From: CAZCTC01 sp964501335
Lineage (GTDB): Bacteria > Chloroflexota > Anaerolineae > B4-G1 > SLSP01
Assembly (NCBI GenBank): GCA_964501335.1
Contig: CAZCTC010000042.1
Span: 4,067 to 68,066 of the forward strand
Reading direction: 5' to 3'
Length of the DNA: 64,000 nt
Shown piece after piece: positions 1 to 10,900 of this stretch. Position 1 is the stretch's first letter; the number at the start of each line of letters is the position of its first letter. Under the pieces are notes generated by a model, which saw nothing but the letters and a program-made list of their open reading frames with translations, was not told the origin of the DNA and made no database searches. The position numbers were made by a program, and so were the translations under genes.

Positions 1-63
1 AAACTCATGCAGCTCCGCAAACTCCGCTTCCGTATGATGATAGTCGCAGTCGTAAATGGACAT
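1..63 (-). CDS. 5' end of an unidentified gene, cut by the window edge
   Basis: Only the first 21 codons are inside the window. They start at an ATG (61-63, reverse strand) with a good ribosome binding site, GAAAGGAG, 4 bases upstream. The visible peptide is acidic and begins MSIYDCDYHHTEAEFAELHE. This is too short for a family assignment. The gene runs leftward out of the window and is probably transcribed from the space before position 172. Confidence 0.55.
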   Translation of the reverse strand, partial: MSIYDCDYHHTEAEFAELHEF

Positions 64-111
64 TGTCGCTCCTTTCTTGTGAAAAAATGGATTCGCATTT
101 CACGCCATTCT

Positions 112-160
112 CAGCCCCAAAGGGGCGACCTTAAGGTAGCCTGGGGTAAAGCCCCAGGAA
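112..160. repeat. Dispersed repeat, CCTGGGG...CCCCAGG type
   Basis: This is a short imperfect palindromic element containing CAGCCCC.AAGGGGCGA and CCTGGGGTAAAGCCCCAGG. An inverted copy with the same order of blocks lies at 20983-21031. It fills most of the gap between the edge gene and the membrane protein gene. Confidence 0.7.
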
Positions 161-171
161 AATCCCCCCAA

Positions 172-756
172 TCAAAGCACCGCCGCCAGAATCGACCAGC
201 CAATCTGATCCACTACAAACACAATCGCCCCACCGACCAACGTCGCCACCAGGGCAATGACCAGCAACTGGATTCCATTCCACAGCCCCATCCCCACCGG
301 CACACGATCATAAGGCTCATTCGGCGTCTGCACAAAAAGGGGACTGCCTCCCACCAGCGCAACGCTCAAAAATCCCGCCGGTATGGCTCCCCCAACCCAA
401 ATCGAAACCAGACTCACCCCCACCCCCACAGCTCCGACCAGATATCCCCCCGCGCCGAAAGCCTCCCCCATCGCCAGCATAACCGCCACCGCAAACACCC
501 CATTGACCGACAATATCCCCCCCATCGCCACAACCCATCCCAGAATTGCCAGACAACCCAACCGGCCGGCCGCTTCATGCCGGCGCTCCCACCGTGATTT
601 CATCAACTCCGGATCGGAACGCACATAAGCCCCCAACCGTTGCGCTGCCTCCCCCGTCACCGCCGCGAGAATCACCGCCCCCAGAAAAACAAATCGCCCC
701 AGCCCCTCACCCCACAACACCCCCACCGCCCACACCATCATCCCAAAAATCGACAT
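172..756 (-). CDS. Polytopic membrane protein of unknown function
   Basis: A 194-residue hydrophobic protein. The start at 756 is chosen because AGGAGGGGGGAG lies directly before that ATG; the open frame extends 33 codons further upstream without a comparable site. About five membrane segments can be seen: residues 1-35, 55-80, 85-110, 112-135 and 165-194. A charged loop (YVRSDPELMKSRWERRHE) lies near residues 40-57. There are no catalytic motifs and I do not recognise a family. It is Gly/Val/Ala-rich, as expected of a small integral membrane protein. Confidence 0.7.
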   Translation of the reverse strand: MSIFGMMVWAVGVLWGEGLGRFVFLGAVILAAVTGEAAQRLGAYVRSDPELMKSRWERRHEAAGRLGCLAILGWVVAMGGILSVNGVFAVAVMLAMGEAFGAGGYLVGAVGVGVSLVSIWVGGAIPAGFLSVALVGGSPLFVQTPNEPYDRVPVGMGLWNGIQLLVIALVATLVGGAIVFVVDQIGWSILAAVL

Positions 757-782
757 CTCCCCCCTCCTGAACTTCCGTGTCC

Positions 783-1017
783 TGTCTTTTAACATAGGCC
801 CGCTTAAGGTGCGACGCACTTTCCATCCATAGAACCACCGATTCAAACGGACCAACCTGAAAGCAAGCCACCTGTCCTTGCAAGATCAGAGTGCGTTGCA
901 CCTCTTTAGAAAATCACCCGCATCTAGCCCTTTCCCCGTAAGGTACGCCGCGCTGGATGGGGGGAGAGAGTTTTTTTGTTTATGTTTTCGTGCGCATCAG
1001 AATGCGCACGAAAACAT
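783..1017 (-). repeat. Long variant of the palindromic intergenic module
   Basis: The module has a conserved body (GTGCGACGCACTTTC..., CTTGCAAGATCAGAGTGCG...) and ends in a perfect 16-bp hairpin at 982-1017 (ATGTTTTCGTGCGCAT, loop CAGA). Near-identical long copies occur at 44452-44677 and, starting later in the body, at 61813-61980. The identical hairpin recurs at 41479-41514. Confidence 0.85.
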
Positions 1018-1545
1018 GCCCTTTTCCAATCCCGCCCCCGGCGACACAGGCTGTCTACTGTCTACTTGCTGCTGTCTGCTTTCTTTGGCCTTTTCCAATC
1101 CCACCCCGGCGACGCCATCTCCCCCCCTCTCCCTCCCGCATCGCTCGCAGCTGTACCCCATAACGCATCAACTCGAATCGCGTCGCTGCTTAACAACAAA
1201 ACAGGGGAGAGGGGGCCAGGGGGTGAGGGCCAACGCCCGAAAACATGGCCTTTTCCAGAACCGCCCCGACGACACAGGCTGTCTACTGTCTACTTGCTGC
1301 TGTCTGCTTTCTTTGGCCTTTTCCAATCCCACCCCGGCGACGCCATCTCCCCCCCTCTCCCTCCCGCATCGCTCGCAGCTGTACCCCATAACGCATCAAC
1401 TCGAATCGCGTCGCTGCTTAACAACAAAACAGGGGAGAGGGGGCAGGGAGTGAGGGTCCCGCCCGAAAACATAGCCTTTTCCAGAGCCGCCCCGGCGACA
1501 CAGGCTGTCTACTGTCTACTTGCGGCTGTCTACTTCCCCTTGCCT
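1011..1545. repeat. Direct tandem repeat, about 227 bp, 2.3 copies
   Basis: Two nearly identical units (about 1011-1239 and 1240-1465) and a partial third (1466-1545) follow the hairpin. Each holds 'cacaggctgtctactgtct', a CTCCCTCCCGCATCGCTCGC block and 'aacaacaaaacaggggaga'. A diverged single copy lies at 14281-14505. Open frames across this repeat have no ribosome binding site and repeat with the DNA, so I treat the region as non-coding. Confidence 0.85.
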
Positions 1546-1611
1546 CTTTCGCCAATTGAATTATGATAGCAAACACTGACATAGCAACCCGATTAGAAAA
1601 TGAGGTGTCTC

Positions 1612-2067
1612 ATGAAACTGGCCGAAGCGCTCATCTTACGAGCCGACCATCAAAAACGGATCGAACAGCTCAAACAGCGCCTGTACCGCAATGCCAAAGT
1701 CCAGGAAGGCGAAATCCCGGGCGAAAACCCGGAAGAACTGCTCACCGAAATCGATCAAATCACCGCTGACTTGCTCCAACTCATCCAACGGATCAATGCC
1801 ACCAACGCCACCACCGTCCTGTCCGACGGTCAGACCATCTCCGACGCCATCGCCACCCGCGACATATTGAGCATAAAACAAAAAATCCTTCGCGAACTCG
1901 CCACCTCTGCCGCCATCACTCAGGAACGCTACACCAAATCCGAAGTCAAATTCAAAAGCACCGTCAACGTTCCCGACCTGCAAAAACAGGCCGACGCCCT
2001 GGCCCGAAAATATCGCGAACTCGACACCCTCATCCAGGAAGCAAACTGGCTCACTGAACTGAAATAA
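1612..2067 (+). CDS. DIP1984-family protein (septicolysin-like, small cytosolic)
   Basis: A 151-residue, highly charged, helical protein. The start at 1612 is preceded by TGAGGTGTC; an in-frame ATG 4 codons earlier would overlap this site. The whole chain matches my recollection of the DIP1984/DUF6847 family: the N-terminal KLAEALILRADHQKRIEQL, a VQEGE.P.E.PEELL segment, the central INATNATT, and a C-terminal ALARKYRELDTLIQEANW. Length is as expected for the family. The biochemical function is unknown. It is monocistronic, flanked by repeats on both sides. Confidence 0.8.
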   Translation: MKLAEALILRADHQKRIEQLKQRLYRNAKVQEGEIPGENPEELLTEIDQITADLLQLIQRINATNATTVLSDGQTISDAIATRDILSIKQKILRELATSAAITQERYTKSEVKFKSTVNVPDLQKQADALARKYRELDTLIQEANWLTELK

Positions 2068-2126
2068 CCATCATTAGATGGCTATCAGAAGTAAACTCTA
2101 AACGGATAAAGAGATTTAAAACCACC

Positions 2127-2236
2127 CATTTTTTGGCGGCTTCAGAAAGCCGCCAAAAAATGAAAAGAAAAAATTCTCTCCCCATCCAGCGCGTCGCTCT
2201 CTACACAAAAGAATCAAATGCGGGGCGCAAAAAGAA
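2127..2236 (+). repeat. Palindromic module: hairpin plus body
   Basis: A perfect hairpin at 2127-2162 (CATTTTTTGGCGGCTT, loop CAG) is followed by the conserved body 'ctctccccatccagcgcg' and the terminal TGCGGGGCGC. It lies 60 bp after the DIP1984-family gene and could act as its terminator. Confidence 0.8.
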
Positions 2237-2374
2237 CAGAGTTTGCCATAAAAACGCCAGTTGGTAACGACAACGATCAAGGCGAGCACAAAATCTCGTT
2301 GGGGATGACCCGCGAAATGGTAACGCAAAAGGCTGCGTTGAGGGTTCAACTCCCTCTACAGAGTACGCCCCGCA
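2219..2374 (+). ncRNA. Possible structured RNA or decayed tRNA-like element
   Basis: A 9-bp complementary pair (TGCGGGGCG 2219-2227 with CGCCCCGCA 2366-2374) encloses several local hairpins. Two resemble tRNA arms: a D-arm-like GCG-AAATGGTAA-CGC and a T-arm-like GAGGG-TTCAACT-CCCTC near 2339-2355. Only 13 bases separate them, too few for an anticodon arm plus variable loop, so this is not a working tRNA. It may be a tRNA relic or an unrelated structured transcript. The left arm overlaps the end of the palindromic module. Confidence 0.3.
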
Positions 2375-2477
2375 CAGTCACAAGCGTACCAGGCAATGAA
2401 CAATGTTACTACCACCGTGCTGATTGATCGTCGCCGCGAGGGAGGGTAAGGGGACCTTCCTGGATGACTCAAACAAC

Positions 2478-2509
2478 AAAAGCGCCGTCCTTCTTCAAGG
2501 ACGGCGCTT
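2478..2509. terminator. Bidirectional terminator-like hairpin
   Basis: A perfect stem AAAGCGCCGTCCTT with loop CTTC, flanked by an A-tract on the left and T residues on the right. It differs from the palindromic modules and resembles an ordinary intrinsic terminator. Confidence 0.6.
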
Positions 2510-2528
2510 TGCTGCCGGAAAAAGCCCC

Positions 2529-2640
2529 TGTTTTCGCACTGGCAGTGCGAAAACATAAATAAAAAAACTCCCTCCCCCTATCCAGCGCGTCGCTTTTTAC
2601 CCCATAAAAACCTTTTGCGGGACGCTGAAAACGCTCGCTG
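2529..2640 (+). repeat. Palindromic module: hairpin plus body
   Basis: Hairpin at 2529-2555 (TGTTTTCGCACT, loop GGC) followed by the body with 'ccagcgcgtcg' and TTTTGCGGGACGCTGAAAAC. It sits just beyond the 3' end of the minus-strand gene ending at 2659. Confidence 0.8.
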
Positions 2641-2658
2641 CACCTGTCGAAAAAAATC

Positions 2659-3150
2659 CTACCACCGGCACTTCAACCGGCTCAGATCCGCATCCGCCGC
2701 CGGCTCATGCACCACCCAATCCGCCAGATAGAGATCCTGATGCCGCGCCAGCAACACCACCTTCGACTCGCCGCCCTCCTCCAACCGCACACACCGCACC
2801 TCCACCGGAGGGTACGGCAACGGATGCCCGCTGCTGCCGCTATAAGACTTCAACACCTCCGAGTAAACGCTGGTCACTATCACCGGAGTGTTTTCATAAG
2901 TGAAAGAAGTCGCATAGCGATAACCCTGACTGAACGAAGCCCCGCTCATCGTCGCCGTGAAATTCTGCGGCAGATCCGCCCGCACTGACTGCTGCACCAC
3001 CACCGACTTCCCATCATGGTTGGCCCGATAAGTCGTATACCCGGAAAGAGCCGCCGCGGCCGGATCGGAATAGTTAGAAGAAACGATCACCCCCATGACC
3101 ACCGCCAGAAGCACAATCGACACTAACGCCAGCCGCACCCATCGTCCCAT
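2659..3150 (-). CDS. Membrane-anchored protein of unknown function
   Basis: A 163-residue protein with one N-terminal hydrophobic segment (about residues 5-25, LALVSIVLLAVVMGVIV) and a soluble domain expected outside the membrane. The ATG at 3150 has a strong GGGAGG site. A GTG at 3171 overlaps the stop of the upstream amine oxidase gene and is the alternative start. The body has a Ser/Thr/Tyr-rich beta-type pattern and two Cys near the C-terminus (VRCVRL, LKCRW). No family is recognised. Its 17-bp spacing from the upstream oxidase gene implies one operon and a possibly linked role at the cell surface. Confidence 0.75.
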   Translation of the reverse strand: MGRWVRLALVSIVLLAVVMGVIVSSNYSDPAAAALSGYTTYRANHDGKSVVVQQSVRADLPQNFTATMSGASFSQGYRYATSFTYENTPVIVTSVYSEVLKSYSGSSGHPLPYPPVEVRCVRLEEGGESKVVLLARHQDLYLADWVVHEPAADADLSRLKCRW

Positions 3151-3167
3151 CGCACACCTCCCTGCCT

Positions 3168-4676
3168 TCACATCAACTGTTCAGCCGCCAACGCCCCCGA
3201 TTCTACCGCCGCCTCAAACGTCGGATAAATCATATAATCGCCGGCCAGCGCCACATCCCCCTTGATCGTCGCATGCAGCCGCGTCAACCGTTGATAAGCG
3301 CCCGGAGTCATCACCGGGTAGGCATGCTGGAACCGTTGAATATCATGCCCCGTAATACGCGCCGCCGCTTTGGGAAAAATCCCCTCAAGTTGCGCATAGA
3401 TCGTCTGCAATATCGCAGCATCGGTCATCGTCACCAGCTTGCTGTCCTTATATTGCTGCGGCGCAACGTAAATCCCCATCACATACCCGGGTTTCTTTGC
3501 CCTCGCCGGATCAGATAACCGCTGGACCCAGGTACTGTCGTAAATATCGGTAAAAAACCCGCCATCGGGAACCGCCAGATCGAAGGCTTGATTGAAAATC
3601 GGCTCTTCACTGAACAATGCCACCGTAAGATAAGGAGCATAAGGAATCTGTTTCAACAACTTCAACGGTTCCGCAGACAAAAGCGTCGGCGCAATCTTCA
3701 AAACAATCGGCGCGGGAACCGCCAGCACCACCTGGTTGGATAACAAAAGCCGCGCCTTCCCGGTTTTATCAGTATAAGCAATTTGATACCGGTCGCCTTT
3801 ACGGGTCACAGCCGTCACCGTCGCCGACCTCTGAATACGATTCGCCAACCGACCCGCCAAGGCCGCCGTGATCTCGGTAATGCCCGTCGTCAAAGTATAA
3901 GCTCCCGTCGATTCCCGCCCTCGCGTCGGCAAATTCTCCAAATCAGCCACCCGTTGAATCGGCTCATCGTCCATATAATCAAACGCAATCTCCGGAATAA
4001 AGCTCAAAGCCGAAATTTCATCCAGATTGGCGCCGAACAACCCCCGAGCCGCCACGTTATACCGCTCATAAAAAAACCGGGGCGCCTCTAATTCATCGAA
4101 CCATTGCCGCACCGTCAACCGATCAAGCCGGGCCAGATCGGATTTCAAATCAAAATCCGGCACATCCGCATAATCCTCCATCACCTGCTGCATCTGAGCC
4201 ATAAAACGATTATAATCTCCCAGACTGCTCTTTTTAATGGAAAGCAACGCCAGCCCCTCGTCGCCATAATAGAACTTCCCATCAGAATAAGTCGCATCCA
4301 TCGGCGCCGGAATCTCCCGCATCTTGAGCTTCAACTCCTGGATCAACTGCTTCAGCGTCCCCTCCGGTAATCCCAGATACTCCGTCCCTTTAGCATACAC
4401 CCAGCCCTGATACTCTCCCGAGAGCGTCCGCCCCCCAATCTGCGCATTCTGCTCCAAAATCTGCACATCGCGCTGCCTGAGCAAATAGGCTGCCGTCAAC
4501 CCCGCAATCCCACCTCCGATGATCGCCACTTCACACGTCCCCGGCGCCGAATTGAAAGCTGCCGCTGTTTCAAACGACAGTCCCCCCAAAACCGCTCCGG
4601 TAATCCCTGCCAATCCCTGTAAAAATTCCCGCCGGCTCCATCGCCGCCCTGCCACAGCCCCCATCTTTCCTTTCAT
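3168..4676 (-). CDS. Flavin-containing amine oxidase, Tat-exported
   Basis: A 502-residue FAD-dependent amine oxidase of the monoamine-oxidase/phytoene-desaturase superfamily. The N-terminus carries a twin-arginine signal (GRRWSRREFLQGLAG, residues 11-25), so the protein is expected to fold in the cytoplasm and be exported. The dinucleotide-binding motif VAIIGGGIAGLTAAYLL follows near residues 50-66, then GGRTLSG. The C-terminal FAD segment is GDVALAGDYMIYPTFEAAVESG. The start at 4676 is supported by AAGGAGC. The likely reaction is oxidative deamination of an amine with O2; the substrate cannot be read from sequence. It is co-transcribed with the small anchored protein downstream. Confidence 0.85.
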   Translation of the reverse strand: MKGKMGAVAGRRWSRREFLQGLAGITGAVLGGLSFETAAAFNSAPGTCEVAIIGGGIAGLTAAYLLRQRDVQILEQNAQIGGRTLSGEYQGWVYAKGTEYLGLPEGTLKQLIQELKLKMREIPAPMDATYSDGKFYYGDEGLALLSIKKSSLGDYNRFMAQMQQVMEDYADVPDFDLKSDLARLDRLTVRQWFDELEAPRFFYERYNVAARGLFGANLDEISALSFIPEIAFDYMDDEPIQRVADLENLPTRGRESTGAYTLTTGITEITAALAGRLANRIQRSATVTAVTRKGDRYQIAYTDKTGKARLLLSNQVVLAVPAPIVLKIAPTLLSAEPLKLLKQIPYAPYLTVALFSEEPIFNQAFDLAVPDGGFFTDIYDSTWVQRLSDPARAKKPGYVMGIYVAPQQYKDSKLVTMTDAAILQTIYAQLEGIFPKAAARITGHDIQRFQHAYPVMTPGAYQRLTRLHATIKGDVALAGDYMIYPTFEAAVESGALAAEQLM

Positions 4677-4778
4677 GACCGACGCTCCTTTTTCCCAAAA
4701 TGATTTTCTATTTACCGCCAGTCTTTCGTTCACACGCTCCCTTATCTTCCCTACCGATCACCCCCCCATCCCATTAAA

Positions 4779-4817
4779 CATTAAGGGCGCGTAGTTGCGG
4801 ATCACGCGCCCCTAATG
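4779..4817. repeat. Inverted repeat upstream of the amine oxidase
   Basis: The arms CATTAAGGGCGCGT and ACGCGCCCCTAATG flank an 11-base loop, with one bulged base. It lies about 100 bp upstream of the amine oxidase start, in the gap after the giant surface-protein gene. It could be a terminator of the latter or a regulatory site of the former. Confidence 0.5.
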
Positions 4818-4915
4818 CTTTTAATGCGGTACCGCATCATTCACTCAGATTTCACCCCAAAAGCGCCGGGAACCAGAGAAAAAGCCTCTGCTGCGGGGCG
4901 TAAAACTGCCAAAAA

Positions 4916-4950
4916 CATTTTTCGGCGGCCTGGAAGGCCGCCGAAAAATG
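4916..4950. repeat. Solo palindromic hairpin
   Basis: A perfect hairpin CATTTTTCGGCGGCCT with loop GGA, 21 bp beyond the stop codon of the 2386-residue surface protein gene. It belongs to the modular palindrome family and is a likely transcription terminator. Confidence 0.7.
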
Positions 4951-4971
4951 AAACAAAACAACTCCCCCGCC

Positions 4972-7900
4972 TTACCGGGCCCCCCGGCACACAATCGGCA
5001 GATAAAGCGAATACCGGTTCATATTCACCGTCCCCGTAACGGACTGCGTCCCGCAGGGATTCGTCGCCGTCAACATCACGGTATACGGCGTAATCGCCGG
5101 CGAAACCGGATAGGTATGCGTGATCACCGCCTCACTGCTGCTTAACGTCACGCCGTCCCCAAAATTCCACTCATAGACATACGGTAGCGTCCCCGTCGTA
5201 CTCCCCGTGAATGTCACCAGCTGTCCCGGCTGCGGCATCCACGGCGTCCAGCTGAAAGCCGTCCCCGTCACTGGAGTACAACTCCCCAAAACGTGCAGGG
5301 TGATCGGGAAGGTCGTCTGCAATTCATCCGCATCGTTGCTCGCCACGACCAGCGTGGTCGTGTAATCCCCGGTCGCCAGCCCCGTCGTATTGAAATTCAA
5401 AGCGACTGCGGTCGCCCCGGCCCCGGAACTGATCGTCCCGCTCACCGGCTGAACCGCCAGCCAACCAACAGCCGGAACGATACTGTTGGTATAAACCAGC
5501 ATCCCCGCACCACTGTTGCCGATGTTGAAATTGCGCACGCCCGAGGCCCCGGTGCCCAAACTCACCTCATACCCGGCAGGCGGTGCCGTGATATCGATCT
5601 CCGGAGGTGCCGCCGGACAGGTGCTGACCAGCTTCAACACCCGCGAACTCATAAAGAAATTGGAACCGTCGGACTCACGGCCCGTCGCTACGTAAAAATT
5701 CTGCCCATCCGAATCCGCACCGGCGCTGTAAAGCATGGTACTCATCGGATTGAGCTGGAACCAGATCCGGGAAACCGTATCGTAGACCCAGACATAGTTG
5801 GAAGCGGTTGCCGTCGTCCCGCCGCCGCCCGCCATGACCAGATATCGGTCATACAACACGGCATCTGCCGCGCTGGCCCAGGCAGCAGGAAGATCCACTC
5901 CCAGCGTCCAGGTATTGGCCGCCGTATCGTAGATCTCCATGCTGGAAAGTGCGCTGAGATACGAACCGCCGGCAATGTAAATCTTCCCTCCGATCACGCC
6001 GGCCGAAGCATAGTAACGCGCCTGGTTCAGCGGTGCCGCTTCGCTCCAGCTGTTGCCCGTCGGATTGTAACGGAAAACGCGATTGTGGGTCGTCGCCGTT
6101 GCCCACCCACCGTTGCCGCCGATAATGTAGAGCTGTCCATCCAGGGCGACAGCCTGATATTGCCACAACGGAATGATGGTCAACCGGGCCCCCAACGTCC
6201 AGGTATTGACCGTCGTGTCGTAGATCTGCAAATCATCCAGATAGAAGCCGTTGCGATCGTAACCGCCGAACACGTAAATCTTGTTGCCGATCGCTACCGG
6301 ATCGATCCCCTGAACCGGGGTGATCATCGAGGTCATGGTCTCCCAGACATTAGAAGCGAGGTTCAGCCGATAAACGCTTCCCACCGAATCGGTCATGGTC
6401 GTGCTGGCCTGCCCACCCATCTGATAGAGATAGCCGTTGTGATAGGTGATTCCGGCATACCGAACCGCCCGCGGCGAAGCGGCCCGATCCTGCCAGCTGT
6501 TGCCCGGGTTGATCAACGTCATAATCCGCACCGCAGCATCGAAACCGCCCAGCTGCGCATGCGCCGTCAGAGTCACCAGATCCGAACTCCCCGCCGACGC
6601 GGTGATCGGCGCCGTGACGGTAACCGTCACGCTGCGCGTCGAATAAGGTGACATCTGAATCGACGGCGGGAAACCGGTCGTCCAGGCCGGGACTGCCGGA
6701 CTGGTCCCCAGATTGATCGTGTCGGTGATGGAATTATCGTTGCTCAGGGTCAGGGTATAAACCGTCTGCGCCCCCGGACAAACCATCCCCACCGAATCCG
6801 ATCTCAAACCGATCCCGGCGCAGGGCTGAATGATGGCAATCTCATCCAGATACATGTTGTTGCCGTAGGCCCCAATAGCCTGCAACCCCACCCGGATATG
6901 ATTCTGCCCCCGATAGGCCGACAAATCGATCGTATGCAGCTCCCAGTGTGCCGTCGCCGCATAGCGGGCGATCGGGGCCGCCACATCCGTATAAACCCCG
7001 CCATTGACCGAAATCTGAGGAATGATCCGGTCGTTATTCGAGGAATACCCCGTGTCGTGATACATCCAGAACTGCAACACCGGATGGGACAAAGCCGTAA
7101 AGTCCAGCTCTCCGGTGTAGAGCCGCACGGAATCCCCGCTGTCGGAGTTGTAAGAATTGTATTTCAACATTCCCGCCCCGCTGTACGGCAGCAGAGTAGG
7201 ATAAGTCCCGGCGGCAACCCGACTCCATTGCGGAGCCCCCTGAGTCCCGGCATCCGTAATCACTGCCGTTCCCCACCCCGTCGGCGGGAAAAGCACCCCG
7301 TCAAAACCTTCGCTCAGGGCCAGACCGTTGACGATCTGAATAGGACTCGCGGTCACATTGAGCGGCGCCGCCAGGGTAGGAGCCGAAACCACCGCCGTGT
7401 TGGCCGGCACCGCACCGCCGCAGGCCACGGTAGGCGTCAGACTGAAACTCAACGTCAGAGCCTGCCCACCGGCCACCGTTCCGTTCCAGATCAATCCCCC
7501 CGTTGTATTGGAAATTACACTGCCCTGATTGACACTGATATTGTAAGCCGGCCCCGTCGTCCCCGCCGGGAAGGTATCGACGATACGGGTCCCGGTACTG
7601 TCGGCCATGCCCGAGTTGCTGACAACGATAGTGTAAACCACCGGAGCGTTTTGCCCGAGCATCCCGGGTCCCGATTTCGCAGCCGTCAACACGACGGTGT
7701 AATTGTAAAGCGTTACCACCCCGGTAACCTGCCCGCTCGCAAAAGCATTGATCGCCGTCTGGGTAACAATGTAAGACCGCATCGTATTCACCGGCGGCAA
7801 GGCATAAGTATGCGTCGGATTCTGCAACGTGCCGGTCACCCCATCACCGAAATTCCACACCCAGGAGGTCGCCCCACTGCCGGTATCGGTAAAGACCGCC

Positions 7901-10900
7901 GTCGCATTGGGCGCATAGAGCGGACTGTTGGAGATAAAGCCGGCCGTCGGCCCGGCACCGATCGACACAGTCGTCGTCGCCACATCCTGCCCCACCGCAT
8001 TCTCCGCCGTGATGATCGCGGTATACGAACCGGCAGCGTAAGTATGCGCCATCACCAAACCGCCCGCAATCACGGTCCCATCGCCGAAATTCCAGGTATA
8101 GGTGATCGGCGTGGAACCGGCCAGCAGCGTAGCCGTGAAATTCGTCGCCTGACCCAACGGCGTAGCGGCATCCCCCACCAACGTGATATCCGGAGCCACC
8201 GGAGCCGCCAGAATCGTCACCGGGTTATACGCCTGAGCCGAACCGCAGCGATTGACCACCGTCAGGGTCACCGGATAGGTCGTCGCACTGAGATAGCTGT
8301 GGGTAATCGGATTCCCCATCGCCGTCGCGCTGCCGTCGCCGAAATCCCAGCTGTAAGTCAAAGGCAACGTCCCGGTCAACACCGCCCCATTGAAAGTAAC
8401 CTCTTCATTGATCATCGGCGAAGGCGGAGCGAAATCAAAGGAGGCCCCTCCCGGCAATTCGCAACAGGCCTGGATCTTCACCGCATCCAGGAAGATATTG
8501 TTACCGGCCTCGCTGATCGCCAGGAAGCCCACCCAAACGGTCTGACCGGCATAAGCCGAAAGATCCACTCCATGCAGCCGCCACTCGCCGGTGGTAACGG
8601 CATATCGATAGATCGGCGCTCCCACATTCTGGTAACTCGTACCGTCGGTCGATGCCTGGACCTGGATTCGATCGAAGGAGGCCGAGTATCCCGAATCATG
8701 ATACATAGCAAAGATCAAGAGCGGATTGCTGACTCCGGCCAGCGATACCGGATTGGAACTCAACCGCACCGCCGCCCCGAAGTAATAGTAAGAGTTAAAT
8801 TTAGCCAGCGCCTGGCCGCTGTAAGGCCCGCTCGGGATGGTAGGACTGCCGCCGGTGATCTCCCGGGTCCAGGCCGGAGTGCCGGTCTGGGTAACGATCG
8901 TCGTCGTCCATCCCGCCGGCGGGAAAGTCGTGGACTCAAAACTCTCGTTCAGACGAGAATAAGGTCCGTAAACCGTCACACCCGGCGCCGCTGCCAGGAA
9001 AGGCGCCTGTTGCGTAACCTCCGAAATGATGGCCGTGTTGGTAAGCACCTGAGAACATTGTTCCGCAGAGACCGTCACCGGAATCGTTACATAGATCGTG
9101 GTATACAACGAAATAACCCCGCTCCAGTCGATCTCGGTCGCCGTGGCCGTCACGATGCCGGCCGAGGCCGTCACCCCCGCCAGATTGGCCGTCATCCCCG
9201 CCGGAAGCGCATCATGCATCGAAGCCGCATAAGCCGTGACGGTACCGCTATTCTGAATCGCCACCCGATAAGTCACGACATTGCCGCCCTGCACGGCCAG
9301 ATCGGAAACGCTCTTCTTGGAAGCGGTCAGATCCGGCGCATTGATCAGATTGCTCGCCGCCGTGATCGTAACCGGCACAGCCAGCGGGTCGCTGATCGTG
9401 GCGCTGTTGGTGATCCGCCCCGAAAGGCCCACCACGGTGGCATTGAAGGTGATGGTAATCCGGCCGCCCGCCGTAATCAAACCGCTCCACCCGATGCCGT
9501 TGGCATCGTTCAACACCCCGCCGCCGGTCACCAGCGCGGAAGCCGCCACATACGCCGCCCCGGCCGGAATCGGATCGCTGATCGTGGCGGTGCCGGAAAG
9601 CGCCCCGTTGTTGATCACCACCAGCGTATAAGTCAACGGCTGCCCCACATTGACCGGGGTACCGTTGGGCAAAACGTTCTTGTAAGAACTACTGTACTTA
9701 GGCGTGGCCAGCGCATTGCTCATCGTCAACGTCACCGGCGCCGTGCTGAGCGGATCGCTGATCACGGCCGTGTTGACAATCAAGCCCGAAACCAGATTCG
9801 CTGCGGTCACATGGTAAGTAAAAGTGATCGTAGCCCCGGGAGCCATGGCCCCGCTCCAGCTCAAAACGCCGTCACTGAATGTGGGAAGCGGATCGCTGGG
9901 ATCGATCCACCCAAACGTCGTTCCCAACGGCAACGGATCGGTAAAGTTGATGGAGCCGGCCACCGCGCCGACATTCCGCACCACCACCGTATAAGTCAAA
10001 GGATCGCCGGGGAAAACCAGAGCCGCGGGCTGCACGCTCTTGCTCGAAAGCTCATAAAGCGGCCGTTGAGGCGGCAGATAACGGATAGCCAGACCATCCT
10101 CCACCGGTGCCGGAATTGTCAAACCGGAACCGTAGAAATAAAGCAAGCCTTCGCTGCCGGCGGAATTCTCCAGCCCCAGAGTGGCTCCCTGTCCCGTCCC
10201 GCGAGGGTTTGATAAATCCTTCTGTTGATACTGGCAGGTGATCTGATGAGTCGATTCCTCAAGGATCATCTGGAAACGATAGGGAGGCATCTCCCCAATT
10301 GAATAGGCGCCGTCTTCCACCACAAAAGTGAAAATAGCCTGTCGGTTGGGCGCGCTGCCCTGCACCTCATAATAAATACCTTCGGTGAGAGCCGCCGTGC
10401 TGTTGAGCTTCAGATCATCCCAATAACAGGCCGCATAGTTGTTCGGCGTGCCGGAATTGGGAATCGTAACATTGGTAGGAATATCCGCACTGCTGCCGAA
10501 GGTCAAATACCCGTTGACATCGGCGTAAACCGTACTGTACGTCTGAGTAAAAAAGGTGAAATTGAACGGCAACTCGGCCCGATAGGAGCCGTCATTGATG
10601 ACACCCGAAGCCAGAGTGATCAAATTGCTGGTCGTCAGCGGTTCCGTCCAGGCAAAAACCGGGCCGCCGGCGGCATAGCTGTCTTTGTAGGTATAGCCGA
10701 AAGCCGTCGGTCCGCCCGTAGGCACTTGCATCTGGAAACTCGCAGTTTTGGTAACCGGAACGCTCAATCCCGGATCGTTGATATAAGCCGTGCTGGTAAA
10801 TAAACCCGTAGTCGAAGGCAATATCAAAGAATAGGTCAAAATAGCCCGGCCGTTGATAGGAACCACCCCGGTCCAGGTGATCCCGACTGTACTCGTCGAC

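Noticed and set aside
878..1566. Overlapping frames encoding repeated Pro/Ser/Leu-rich peptides
   Set aside because: They lie wholly in the tandem repeats, repeat with the DNA and lack ribosome binding sites.
2306..2364. A tRNA gene
   Set aside because: D-arm-like and T-arm-like hairpins are present, but there are only 13 bases for anticodon arm plus variable loop, and acceptor pairing is poor.
6898..10212. An open frame of 1104 codons on the plus strand
   Set aside because: It is antisense to the giant surface-protein gene. Its product is Arg/Pro/His-rich without domain signals, and the minus-strand frame has a signal peptide and PKD/Kelch/DUF11 domains.
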